Shown here: positions 1 through 10,388 of the stretch, one piece after another
How the letters are laid out: each line of letters begins with the position of its first letter
How positions within the stretch are numbered: the first letter of the stretch is position 1
Assembly: GCF_005893125.1 (NCBI RefSeq)
Contig: NZ_VCJS01000002.1
Span: 109,732 to 173,731, forward strand
DNA: 64,000 bases
Direction: 5' to 3'
DNA from: Nonomuraea basaltis
GTDB taxonomy: Bacteria > Actinomycetota > Actinomycetes > Streptosporangiales > Streptosporangiaceae
Notes under the pieces: model-generated
What the model saw: the letters and a program-made list of their open reading frames with translations, nothing else
Databases searched by the model: none
What the model was told of the DNA's origin: nothing
Position numbers and translations under genes: made by a program

Positions 1-15
1 CGTAGAACCGGTGAA

Positions 16-615
16 TCAAGGTCCGGTGCTGGGGGCCGGCGGGAGGAGGGTGCGCAGGGCGAGATCGGCGACCTGGCGCAGCTCGTCACGGGTGTGCCCG
101 CCGGCCGCCTGCACCGCGATGCCGTCCGTGACGGTGTGAACCAGCCGGGCCAAGATGGCCGCGTCGTACCCGTCGGGCAGGTCAGGGGCACCCTCCAGGC
201 GCCGCCGCAGGGCCGTCTCACCGGCCATGCGGCACGCGACGGCCGCGTCGCGAACCGGCGCCGAGTCCGGGCCGCACGCGTGCACGCTGTTCACGCTCAG
301 GCATCCCCGCGGCGCGTCCGGGCCGGAGGTCAGCTCGACGGCCCCGTGGACCAGCCGTTCGACGACCTCCCGGACGGTGGGCGCCGCCAGCGCGTCGGCG
401 GCGAACGCGCCAGGGCCGCTGACGTAGCGCTCCAGCGCCTTGACGAACAGCTGCTCCTTGTTGCCGAAGGCCCCGTACAGGCTGGGCCGGTTGATGCCCA
501 TCGCCGCGGTCAGGTCCGACAGCGAGGTCCCTTCGTACCCCTGCCGCCAGAACACCTCCAAGGCCCGGTCGAGCGCGGCGTCGGCGTCGAAGGCGCGCGG
601 GCGTCCGCCTGGCAT
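16..615 (-). CDS. TetR-family transcriptional repressor
   Basis: One-component DNA-binding regulator of 199 residues. The N-terminal helix-turn-helix (about residues 10-55) contains the family-typical run GINRPSLYGAFGNKEQLF; the rest is the variable ligand-binding part, so the inducer cannot be named. The start at 615 is preceded by GGAGG at a good distance. The gene is divergent from the oxidoreductase at 738. The spacer holds two TACC-N4-GGTA inverted repeats, so I infer it represses itself and the 738-2620 gene pair. Family assignment is solid; target and ligand are inference. Confidence 0.93.
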   Translation of the reverse strand: MPGGRPRAFDADAALDRALEVFWRQGYEGTSLSDLTAAMGINRPSLYGAFGNKEQLFVKALERYVSGPGAFAADALAAPTVREVVERLVHGAVELTSGPDAPRGCLSVNSVHACGPDSAPVRDAAVACRMAGETALRRRLEGAPDLPDGYDAAILARLVHTVTDGIAVQAAGGHTRDELRQVADLALRTLLPPAPSTGP

Positions 616-652
616 GCCGTACCTCCTCCGGGTTTTCTACCTCCGCGTTTTT

Positions 653-664
653 TACCTATCGGTA
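653..664. promoter_or_regulatory. Candidate TetR operator 1
   Basis: Inverted repeat TACC-TATC-GGTA located 38 bases upstream of the TetR start. It has the same TACC-N4-GGTA form as the site at 705-716, which suggests one regulator binds both. Assignment to the adjacent TetR protein is inference from position. Confidence 0.55.
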
Positions 665-704
665 CGTTACCTCTTGAATCCACGCCGCGCCTCCCCTAGT
701 TTCA

Positions 705-716
705 TACCGACCGGTA
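705..716. promoter_or_regulatory. Candidate TetR operator 2
   Basis: TACC-GACC-GGTA, extended by one base on each side to a perfect ATACCG-AC-CGGTAT palindrome (704-717). It lies about 20 bases upstream of the GTG start at 738 and overlaps an AT-rich TATAAA run that could be a -10 element. Binding there would block transcription of the oxidoreductase. The centre is 52 bp from the other site. Confidence 0.6.
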
Positions 717-737
717 TAAAACTGGAGGGCGGACCAC

Positions 738-1814
738 GTGATCAAAATAGGAATCGTCGGCGCGAGCGGCTGGGCGAGCGTGTCGCATCTGCCGGCGCTG
801 GCGGGGTTGGCCGAGTTCCAGGTCACCGCGGTCGCGACGACCAACCAGGCGAGCGCGGACCGGGTCGCCGCCGCCTTCGACGTGCCGCTCGCGTTCGGCG
901 ACGCGGGGGCCCTGATCGCCCATCGCGACGTGGACCTCGTCGTGGTGTCGGTACGGGCGCCGCGGCACGCGAAAGTGATCAGGGCCGCGCTGGAGGCGGG
1001 CAAGCACGTGCTCTCCGAATGGCCGCTGACCGTGGACCCGGCAGAGGCGGACGAGCTGGCCTCGGCCGCCTCGGCCGCCCGGGTGGCGAACGCCGTGGTC
1101 CTGCAGGGCTACCACTCACCGGACGCCCGCTTCGTCGCGGACCTGGTGGCCGGCGGCCGGATCGGACGGCTGGAGTCGGCCATCATGGTCGCCTCGGGCG
1201 GCTCCCTCGGCGGTGCCGCCATCGCGCCGGAGCTCGCGTGGGGCGCCGATCCCGCCGGCGGCACCTCGGTCCTGACGATCATGGCCGGGCACTTCCTGGC
1301 CACGCTGGAGCGCATGGTGGGAAGCCTGGTGGAGGTGGCGGCGCGGCTGCCCCGGCTGTACGACCGGGTCGAGGTCGCCGGGACCGGCCAGACGATCGCC
1401 AACGGGGTGCCGAACCAGGTCCTGCTCCACGGGACGCTGGACGGCGGCGCCACCGCGTCCGTCGCCGTGCACGGCGCCGGCGGCGCCCCCGACGGGTTCT
1501 TCGTCAAGCTCGTCGGCTCCGAGGGCGCGCTGACCGTCACCCCCGCCCGGCCGGGGAGCTACCTGCACTGGACCGACTGGGACATCCACGTCGGCGCAGA
1601 GCGGGTGGACGTGCCCGAGACGTACCGGACCGTTCCCTTCCACCCGGCCGACGGCCCCGCCGCGAACATCGCGGCCCTCTACCGGGACCTCGCCCGGGCG
1701 ATCGGTGAAGGCCGCGACCCGCACCCCGGCTTCCGCACCGCCGCCCGCCACCACCGGCTGATCGCGGCCATCGAGCGCGCCGCGCAGACCGGTGTCAAGA
1801 AGGAGATCGCATGA
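738..1814 (+). CDS. Gfo/Idh/MocA-family NAD(P)-dependent oxidoreductase
   Basis: 358-residue oxidoreductase. The N-terminal Rossmann domain opens with IGIVGASGWASVSHLPAL, and the EAGKHVLSEWPLTV segment is the family's equivalent of the EKP motif that contributes the catalytic lysine region; here the usual E-K-P is changed to E-W-P. The C-terminal half is the alpha/beta substrate domain. The GTG start is supported by GGAGG at about 724. The stop overlaps the next start (ATGA at 1811-1814), so the two genes are translationally coupled. Substrate is unknown, probably a sugar or cyclitol derivative by family. Likely controlled by the divergent TetR repressor. Confidence 0.88.
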   Translation: MIKIGIVGASGWASVSHLPALAGLAEFQVTAVATTNQASADRVAAAFDVPLAFGDAGALIAHRDVDLVVVSVRAPRHAKVIRAALEAGKHVLSEWPLTVDPAEADELASAASAARVANAVVLQGYHSPDARFVADLVAGGRIGRLESAIMVASGGSLGGAAIAPELAWGADPAGGTSVLTIMAGHFLATLERMVGSLVEVAARLPRLYDRVEVAGTGQTIANGVPNQVLLHGTLDGGATASVAVHGAGGAPDGFFVKLVGSEGALTVTPARPGSYLHWTDWDIHVGAERVDVPETYRTVPFHPADGPAANIAALYRDLARAIGEGRDPHPGFRTAARHHRLIAAIERAAQTGVKKEIA

Positions 1815-2620
1815 AAGTCCTGATCATCGGCGCCACCGGCCACATCGGCTCGGCCGTGACGGCCGCCTTCGAGCGGGCCGGGCACGCGGTCGCCGTCCTG
1901 CGGCGGCCGGACGGCCGGGCCCCGGCGAAGGGACGCCTGCCGGTCGAGGGGGACCTCACCGATCCGGCCTCGCTGACGCGCGCCGCCCAGGGGTTCGACC
2001 GCGTGGTGCACGCCGGTCCGCCGCTCGGCGAGCAGGCCGACCTGGCCGGGGTGGACGCCCTTATCGCCGCCGGCGTCCCGGTCGTCCACACGACCGGCGC
2101 CGCCGTGCTGGGCGGCGGACCGGTGGACGAGGACAGCGCGCCCGACCCCCACCCGATCGTGGCCTGGCGAGCGGAGGCCGAGCGGCGCGTCCTCGCCGCA
2201 GGGGGCCAGGTGATCAGGCCCGGCATGGTGTACGGCAACGGCGCCGGCATCGTCCCCGGCCTCCTGGCCCGCAAGGCCGCCGAGCGCGGCACCGGCCTCT
2301 ACATCGGCGAGCCGGGAGTGCGCTGGCCCGTCGTGCACGTGGAGGACCTCGCCGGCCTGTACCTCGCCGTGGCCGGCCGGGCCGCGCCGGGCACGGTCTG
2401 GCACGGCATGAGCGAGACCGTGCGCCTGGACGCGATCGCCGCCGTCCTCGGCGGAGGCCGTGCCGAGTCCTGGCCCCTCGCCGAGGCCAGGGCCGAGCTG
2501 GGCGGCCTCGCCGACCTGTTCACCCGGGACCAGGACGTCTCCTCGGCCAAGACCAGGCGGCTCCTCGGCTGGAATCCCGCCCGCACGTCGCTGCTCGACT
2601 GGCTGCGCGAGACCCGCTGA
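1811..2620 (+). CDS. NAD-dependent epimerase/dehydratase-like protein (extended/atypical SDR)
   Basis: 269 residues with the nucleotide-binding motif GATGHIG at residues 7-13, typical of NAD(P)-binding epimerase/dehydratase and NmrA-like proteins. The candidate active-site region is PGMVYGNGAG (about residues 138-147), with a tyrosine but not an obvious YxxxK. It overlaps the upstream oxidoreductase by four bases and should form a two-step module with it. The 3' end (LLDWLRETR) lies in the first unit of a three-copy tandem repeat continuing past the stop. Substrate unknown. Confidence 0.85.
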   Translation: MKVLIIGATGHIGSAVTAAFERAGHAVAVLRRPDGRAPAKGRLPVEGDLTDPASLTRAAQGFDRVVHAGPPLGEQADLAGVDALIAAGVPVVHTTGAAVLGGGPVDEDSAPDPHPIVAWRAEAERRVLAAGGQVIRPGMVYGNGAGIVPGLLARKAAERGTGLYIGEPGVRWPVVHVEDLAGLYLAVAGRAAPGTVWHGMSETVRLDAIAAVLGGGRAESWPLAEARAELGGLADLFTRDQDVSSAKTRRLLGWNPARTSLLDWLRETR

Positions 2621-2693
2621 GCTCCCGGTCGACTGGATGGAGCGAGCTCCGCTGAGCCCCGGTCGACTGGCTGTGCGAGACCCGCTGAGCCCC
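2593..2693 (+). repeat. Three tandem copies of a 33-34 bp unit
   Basis: Units at 2593-2626, 2627-2660 and 2661-2693. Each has the pattern GGTCGACTGG, a variable middle, then CGCTGAGCCCC. The first unit encodes the C-terminus and stop codon of the upstream gene; the other two are non-coding copies, each keeping an in-place TGA. Copies 1 and 3 are nearly identical, copy 2 is more diverged. It looks like local slippage duplication of a gene end. Confidence 0.8.
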
Positions 2694-2725
2694 GGCCTGT
2701 GCGCGCCGTCGCGGTGAGGGGCCGA

Positions 2726-3679
2726 TCAGCTCGCCCAGTCCAGCAGGGGTTCCACCTGCTCGGGACGGCGCAGCGAGCGCAGGGCGCGCTGTTCGAGCTG
2801 GCGTACCCGCTCGCGGGTCACCCCGAGCCGGTCACCGATCTCCTGGTACGTGTGCGTCCTGCCGTCGTTCAGCCCGTAGCGCAGCGTGATGACGAGGGCC
2901 TCCCTTTCCGGCAGGCGGTCGACCAGGGCGCGCACTTCCTCGGCGAGCGCCCGGTGCTCCATCACCTCCGACACCGGCGAGACCTGTGCGTCGGCGATCA
3001 GGTCGCCGATCCGGGTGTCCTCCTCGCCTCCCAGCGGGGTGTCCAGGCTGACGACGTCGCGGCTCAGCGCACGCAGCCGCGCGAGTCCCTCAAGGGTCAG
3101 CTCGGCCGCCTCCGCGAGCTCCGCGTCGGCCGGCTCGCGCCCCAGCCGGACCTCCAGCTCGCGTTCCAGCCGGTTGACCTTGGAGACCTGCTCGACGACG
3201 TGGATGGGCAGGCGTACGGCGCGGCTCTTGTCGGCCAGTCCGCGATCGATGAACTGCCGGATCCACCACATCGCATAGGTGGAGAACTTGTAGCCCTTGG
3301 TGTGGTCGAACTTCTCCACCGCCCGAATCAGTCCGAGGTTGCCCTCCTGGATGAGGTCCAGCAGCGGCCAGCCGCGGTGGTAGTACTTCTTGGCGACCGA
3401 CACCACCAGGCGGAGGTTCGCCCGCAGCATGTGATCCTTGGCCGCCTCGCCGTCCGCCGCGACCGCCTCCAGTTCCTCGTCGGCCCTGCCCTCGTCGAGG
3501 AGGTGGCGGGCGTACGCTCCCGCCTCGATGCGCTTGGCGAGCTCCACCTCCTGCTCGGCGGTGAGCAACCGCGTCCTGCCGATCTGACCCAGGTACTGTC
3601 CCAGCAGGTCCGGCTCGTCATACGGCTCGTGCGGCTCGGCCCTGCGCATCACGGCCACCCCCTCGGCGTCGGACCCCAT
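2726..3679 (-). CDS. RNA polymerase sigma factor, RpoD/SigA family (group 2, HrdA/HrdD/SigB-like)
   Basis: 317 residues. It lacks the long N-terminal acidic/1.1 extension of the primary factor but has region 1.2 (LLGQYLGQIGRTRLLT), region 2 with the -10 recognition and melting helix (GYKFSTYAMWWIRQFIDR), region 3, and region 4 with the -35 helix (YQEIGDRLGVTRERVRQLEQ). That length and pattern fit non-essential group 2 factors. The gene starts 42 bases after the Clp ATPase gene ends and on the same strand, so they are probably cotranscribed. An internal Met at residue 11 is an alternative start. Which promoters it reads cannot be told from sequence. Confidence 0.93.
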   Translation of the reverse strand: MGSDAEGVAVMRRAEPHEPYDEPDLLGQYLGQIGRTRLLTAEQEVELAKRIEAGAYARHLLDEGRADEELEAVAADGEAAKDHMLRANLRLVVSVAKKYYHRGWPLLDLIQEGNLGLIRAVEKFDHTKGYKFSTYAMWWIRQFIDRGLADKSRAVRLPIHVVEQVSKVNRLERELEVRLGREPADAELAEAAELTLEGLARLRALSRDVVSLDTPLGGEEDTRIGDLIADAQVSPVSEVMEHRALAEEVRALVDRLPEREALVITLRYGLNDGRTHTYQEIGDRLGVTRERVRQLEQRALRSLRRPEQVEPLLDWAS

Positions 3680-3721
3680 ACGCCTACCCGGTCAGGCGGC
3701 TACCAGGCACGGGCCGTCCGA

Positions 3722-6274
<2,553 letters not shown>

Positions 6275-6312
6275 CCTTTCCCATCCTCACTCGCCCGCCC
6301 GTCGCCTGGCCG

Positions 6313-7092
6313 TCAGTAAGGCAGTTCCTCGATCGTCAGCCGGTCGTGGGCGAAGCACAGGTATCCCGCCGCCTTCATCGCGTCCTCCAGCGGGTCGGGA
6401 TAGGACCAGGCGACGTCCACCAGGCGCTCGTCTCCCAGGCGCAGCGACCAGTAGACGGCCTCGCCCTTGTACGGGCAGACGGCCCGGGTCGGACTGGGTT
6501 CCAGCACCTCCAGGCGGACGTCACGTGGGGGGATGTAGAGCCGGTTGGGCAGCCCGGTCTCCGACAGCACCCTCGGCGCGCCGGTGTCGGCGATGATCCG
6601 GCCGTCGAGGCGGACGCGGACGCGGCGGTTGGAGGCGCGGACGTCCACCCGGTGATACGGGTCCCGCAGTTGGCCGTGGACCTCTTCGGCCTCGTCGTAC
6701 CAGGCGTCCATGGCCTCCCAGGAGATCCCGGCGTAGCCGCGCATCCACTCCAGGGCGCCGTAGGCCCACGCCGCGTTCTCCGCCGTACGGCCGGCGGCGC
6801 GGATCGACCAGTAGGTGGCCTGGCCCTTGAACGGGCAGGTCGGGGCGTGCTCGCTGGGCTCGAGCAGTTCGATGCGCAGGTCCTTTTCCGGGACGTACAG
6901 CTGTGGCAGCGAGCCGGTTTCGTGCAGGAGCTTGCCCTCGCGGGTGTCGGCCACCGTTTCTCCGCCGAACACCGCGCGCACCCGCCGCGGGAAGTCCTGG
7001 AAGAGCAGCCGGTGGCCGGGTCCGTTGATCACGTAGTTCGTCGTAGCGGGAGGCGTCGTTGACAGCGGTCCGCGGCCCATGGTCAACGTCAT
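6313..7092 (-). CDS. Tandem DUF427-domain protein
   Basis: 259 residues made of two DUF427 domains. The first spans about 30-130 (VRAVFGGETVADT, then CPFKGQATYWSI) and the second about 145-245 (VRVRLDGRIIADT, then CPYKGEAVYWSL). The repeated pattern of a beta-strand Asp-Thr and a C-P-x-K-G-x-A-x-Y-W motif is directly visible. DUF427 proteins have no established biochemical role. It is the first gene of a probable minus-strand operon with the Clp ATPase and sigma factor, which suggests a stress role. No signal peptide. Confidence 0.88.
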   Translation of the reverse strand: MTLTMGRGPLSTTPPATTNYVINGPGHRLLFQDFPRRVRAVFGGETVADTREGKLLHETGSLPQLYVPEKDLRIELLEPSEHAPTCPFKGQATYWSIRAAGRTAENAAWAYGALEWMRGYAGISWEAMDAWYDEAEEVHGQLRDPYHRVDVRASNRRVRVRLDGRIIADTGAPRVLSETGLPNRLYIPPRDVRLEVLEPSPTRAVCPYKGEAVYWSLRLGDERLVDVAWSYPDPLEDAMKAAGYLCFAHDRLTIEELPY

Positions 7093-7395
7093 GGCTTGCC
7101 TTTCGTCGCATTGGAACTCATCCGTCCCGCTACCCGCCGCTCGGCCACGAAACCGGCCGTCCTCCGGCGAGCGCCGTGCCCGTCACTCCGCCTCCTTGCA
7201 GGGTAGGCACGCCGGGGTCTGCGACGGTCGGGAGTGGCGATGCCGACGCGCAAGTGGCCCTCGACCTGCGCGGCGGGCCGGAGCCGCCCGGCTTGGATGT
7301 GGCCGCCACCGCGCGTACCCGGGTCGGGTGGCGAACTGGTGACGTTGCGGCCATCGGGGGTAGCTGGCCCAGATGCCCAGTAACGGAAGGGGGAC
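7093..7395. other. Intergenic region between divergent DUF427 and DUF5709 genes
   Basis: About 300 bases with no credible gene. It must hold the two divergent promoters. I could not recognise a convincing -35/-10 pair or operator. A purine-rich ribosome site (AAGGGGG) lies just before 7396. Confidence 0.6.
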
Positions 7396-7953
7396 ATGAT
7401 GAGCCAGCACACACCCGAGCACGACCCGCGCTCGCGGTTCGAGGACGAGGGGATCCCGGACCTCCAGGACGGCACGCCGGAACAGCAGTGGGCGGTCGAT
7501 CCCCAGGAGGCGCCGCTTCCCGCCGACCATCCGACGGCCGTGGACGAGTACGGGACCACGACCGACGAGCAGATCCAGGGAGAACCTCTGGACAGCCGCC
7601 TCGGCCGAGAGCTGCCGGAGGAGCAGCCGCTTTACGGTGAGGACGAGCCGGTCACCGCACCTGAGGAGAGCACTGCGGAAGAGCCCGCCCTGACCCAGGA
7701 CAGCGGACTCGGGGTCGGCTCCGACCTCGACACCGAGTTCGAGCCCGGCGACGGGGTGGACCCCGACTGGCAGGCGCAGCCGGAGGAGCCCTCCGGCGCG
7801 GTCTGGGACGACCCGCGCAGAGCCGGCCGGCTGGTCGCCCCGGACGAGGGCGCCCACACCGATGCCGAGCCGGACGAAGTGGCCAGAGAGCTCGGCCCCG
7901 ACGGCGGCGGCTACACCGCCGAGGAGTCCGCCATGCGGGTGGAACCGGAATGA
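7396..7953 (+). CDS. DUF5709-like acidic protein
   Basis: 185-residue, strongly acidic, low-complexity protein rich in Asp, Glu, Pro and Gly, with no membrane segment. The end PDGGGYTAEESAMRVE is the best-conserved feature of the actinobacterial DUF5709 family, which has no assigned function. AAGGGGG precedes the start; a second ATG directly follows the first. It may be an intrinsically disordered stress-related protein, given its neighbours. That role is inference. Confidence 0.8.
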   Translation: MMSQHTPEHDPRSRFEDEGIPDLQDGTPEQQWAVDPQEAPLPADHPTAVDEYGTTTDEQIQGEPLDSRLGRELPEEQPLYGEDEPVTAPEESTAEEPALTQDSGLGVGSDLDTEFEPGDGVDPDWQAQPEEPSGAVWDDPRRAGRLVAPDEGAHTDAEPDEVARELGPDGGGYTAEESAMRVEPE

Positions 7954-7966
7954 GGAAGGACGAGCC

Positions 7967-8092
7967 ATGACCAGGGAAGAGCAGGAGCTGGCGCGCTTCC
8001 CGTTGAGCGGCAGGGCCTGCCGTTCAACGACCCCCGTGGACGCCGTGGCGGCTACTCGAAGTCGTCCGGGTTCAGTTCCTTACTCCTCATGA
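7967..8092 (+). pseudogene. Possible small frameshifted gene
   Basis: A 41-codon reading frame begins at ATG 7967, 13 bases after the DUF5709 stop, with GGAAGGA as ribosome site. It starts MTREEQELARFPL. From about codon 14 the protein stops looking real, while the next frame reads QGLPFNDPRGRRGGYSK, a plausible continuation. This fits an indel near 8010. The 3' end overlaps the convergent gene at 8052. It could also be a genuine small protein of 41 residues or chance. Confidence 0.35.
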
Positions 8093-8288
8093 AGGCCGCG
8101 TCGAACTCATCCAGGTCGGCTCCAAAGGGTACATCGCTCTCGTCGAAGTCCGGGGTGGCATCGGGTGTGACATCCGCTGGACGCCTCGACGACTCCTCCT
8201 CAGCCGGAGTCACAGGGGTACGCGCCGCTTCTTCGCTGCCTCCCCGCTCGACCGGCCGCTCGGCCGTGTCCTCGAACTGGTCACTCAT
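8052..8288 (-). CDS. Small acidic protein of unknown function
   Basis: 78 residues starting MSDQFEDTAERP. I chose the start at 8288 because it has GAGGGGGCCAGG just upstream and the further-upstream extension is basic and unlike the rest. The protein is acidic, Pro/Glu-rich and ends DAAFMRSKELNPDDFE. No domain or transmembrane segment is recognisable. It is convergent with the small ORF at 7967 and divergent from the dehydrogenase at 8509. Confidence 0.6.
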   Translation of the reverse strand: MSDQFEDTAERPVERGGSEEAARTPVTPAEEESSRRPADVTPDATPDFDESDVPFGADLDEFDAAFMRSKELNPDDFE

Positions 8289-8508
8289 CCTGGCCCCCTC
8301 AATCCGGCGTCTGGTCAACATGATCGCGACCGCCGCCGGCCAGGCGTTTTCGAACACTCTTCGCGCCCGAAAGCACCTACTGCCCGGCACGCCTCACGTC
8401 ATGCGTGAGCGGCGCGGCGGCGGCGCAAACCGCTTGCCGCGTGGTGGCGACGTCACGGCATCACAGGGCAGGGGGGAAGGAAACGTGCCGTCATGACGAG
8501 GAGAGATC

Positions 8509-9309
8509 ATGAGTAAGGGATACGACCGGGTCGCCATCGTCACGGGAGCGAACTCCGGAATCGGCAAGGCCACCGCCGTGGCACTGGCCGAGCAGGGCTT
8601 CGACGTCGGCATCACCTTCCACACCGACGAGAAGAGCGCAGAGGACTCCGCGGACCTGGTGAAGGGAATGGGGAAGGCGGCGGCGGTGCGGCGCCACGAT
8701 CTGACCGACCCGGAGGGGGCGGCATATGTCGTGGACGAGCTTGCCGAGGAACTGGGCGGCCTCGGTGTGCTGGTCAACAACGCGGGCACCGGCACCGCCG
8801 AGCCCGTCCTTGACATGGACTACCGGCGCTGGCGGGATGTCCTCGCCGTCGACCTCGATGGGCCGTTCCTGTGTGCGCAACGAGCCGCCCGGCGCATGGT
8901 CGACTCCGGCAGGGGCGGCCGGATCATCAATGTCACCAGCGTGCATGAGGAGTTTCCCAAGGTGGGGGCGGGGCCGTACTGCGCGGCCAAGGGCGGGCTG
9001 CGGATGTTCAGCCGGGTTCTGGCTCTGGAGCTGGCCGAGTACGGCATCACCGTCAACACCGTGGCCCCCGGCGAGATCGCCACGCCCATGACCGGGCAGG
9101 AAGACCGGCCACCGCAGATGGGCAGCAGGCCGGGGTATCCGATCGCCAGGGCGGGCGACGCTCGCGAGGTCGCCGCCGTCCTGGCGTTCCTGGCCGGTCC
9201 CGCCGCCTCCTACATCACCGGAGCGACGTTGTTCGTCGACGGCGGCCTCGGGCTGATGGGACCGCAGGCCGGCGGAGCGCTCGACTCAGGCGAGTGGCGC
9301 CACGGTTAG
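8509..9309 (+). CDS. Short-chain dehydrogenase/reductase (FabG-like SDR)
   Basis: 266-residue classical SDR. The cofactor motif TGANSGIG is at residues 12-19, NNAG near 91, the catalytic Ser in INVTSVHEE near 144, and the catalytic Tyr and Lys in PYCAAKGG (Y157/K161 region). The C-terminal ITGATLFVDGGL is also typical. It would reduce a ketone or oxidise an alcohol with NAD(P)(H); substrate unknown. GAGGAGAG lies before the ATG. The next gene starts three bases after the stop, so they may be cotranscribed. Confidence 0.93.
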   Translation: MSKGYDRVAIVTGANSGIGKATAVALAEQGFDVGITFHTDEKSAEDSADLVKGMGKAAAVRRHDLTDPEGAAYVVDELAEELGGLGVLVNNAGTGTAEPVLDMDYRRWRDVLAVDLDGPFLCAQRAARRMVDSGRGGRIINVTSVHEEFPKVGAGPYCAAKGGLRMFSRVLALELAEYGITVNTVAPGEIATPMTGQEDRPPQMGSRPGYPIARAGDAREVAAVLAFLAGPAASYITGATLFVDGGLGLMGPQAGGALDSGEWRHG

Positions 9310-9312
9310 ACG

Positions 9313-10074
9313 GTGCGGGCCTTGAATGCCGCGGCCGCGGCGGGGCAGGAGCGAAGGGTGCGAGCTCCGTCGTCGCCCCGCGTCACCTGGCCGGTGATGT
9401 ACCACCACTGGTCGAAAATGACCTTCATTCACTGGCGGTATCCCGTCGCTCTCGTGCAGTCCTTGGTGCCGGATTTCCTCACGGTCGAGCGCCACGACGG
9501 GGACGCCTGGATCGGGTTGACGCCCTTTCTCATGGAAGGCGTGCGAGCGCCCTGCACGCCCGCCCTCCCCTACCTGTCCCGGTTCCCGGAGACCAATCTG
9601 CGGACTTACGTACGCGATGCCCGCGGGCGCAGCGGGATCTGGTTCCTGTCGCTGGACGCCGGGCACCTTCCCGCCGTGCTCGGCGGCCGTGCCGGCTATG
9701 GGCTTCCCTATTTCTGGTCGGACATGTCGGTGCACGGCGACGGCCCTTTCACGCGATACCGGTGCCGCCGACGCTGGCCGGGACCCCGCGGCTCCCGTTG
9801 CGACGCGGAGACGAAGATGGGAACTCCTCTGACGGCGAGCGAACGTGACGAACTGTCGCACTTCCTGACCGCCCGCTACCGGCTGTTCACCCTCAGGGCG
9901 AACCGGCTCGCCGCCGCCGAGGTCGAGCACCCTCCCTGGCCGCTCCACCACGCCCGCCTGATTCGCCTGGACCAGGACCTGCTGCAGAGCGCCGGCCTTC
10001 CCGCCCCGGACCGGCCTCCCGTCGTGCACGCCTCCCCCGGCGTGCCGGTACGGGTGGGGATCTGGACCTGGTGA
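9313..10074 (+). CDS. DUF2071 (YqjF-like) protein
   Basis: 253 residues with the DUF2071 pattern: MTFIHWRYPVALVQSLVP near 34-52, WIGLTPFLMEGVRAP, SRFPETNLRTYVRD and GIWFLSLDA. The family shares the acetoacetate-decarboxylase fold but its reaction is unknown. The start is GTG, three bases after the dehydrogenase stop, suggesting co-expression. A second protein of this fold is encoded at 18036. Confidence 0.85.
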   Translation: MRALNAAAAAGQERRVRAPSSPRVTWPVMYHHWSKMTFIHWRYPVALVQSLVPDFLTVERHDGDAWIGLTPFLMEGVRAPCTPALPYLSRFPETNLRTYVRDARGRSGIWFLSLDAGHLPAVLGGRAGYGLPYFWSDMSVHGDGPFTRYRCRRRWPGPRGSRCDAETKMGTPLTASERDELSHFLTARYRLFTLRANRLAAAEVEHPPWPLHHARLIRLDQDLLQSAGLPAPDRPPVVHASPGVPVRVGIWTW

Positions 10075-10388
10075 CCTGCCCATCCGGGGGCTCCAAGGAC
10101 GACGCCAGTCACTGATCAGAACCCGCAGGTCGGTGACATCAACCTCCGCCAGACCGCGACGGTCGTCACCGCCTGTGAAACTCCCGCGATTACGGTTACG
10201 AACCGTGTGCTGACAAAGAGTCAACCCGCCATTCGTGATGTTTCTTCGCATCCGTACCTTGAAGTCCATGTGCCCCATCGGCATAGTGGACGGACCACAG
10301 CACCAGTCGTGGCGGGCGTCCTCGGGGGCCGGTACCAGTACACGACTGCCCAGCGGCGCATCACCACGCGCGGAATTGGACATGATGG
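10075..10388. other. Intergenic region upstream of the conservon
   Basis: 314 bases without a credible gene. It holds a 15-bp palindrome, ACGGTT-ACG-AACCGT, at 10192-10206, about 180 bases before the kinase start, which may be an operator or a hairpin. No clear promoter hexamers were found. Confidence 0.5.

Noticed and set aside
7330..7360. A stress-sigma promoter (GGGTA-type -10) before the DUF5709 gene
   Set aside because: GGGGGTAG is present, but no matching -35 element lies at the right distance.
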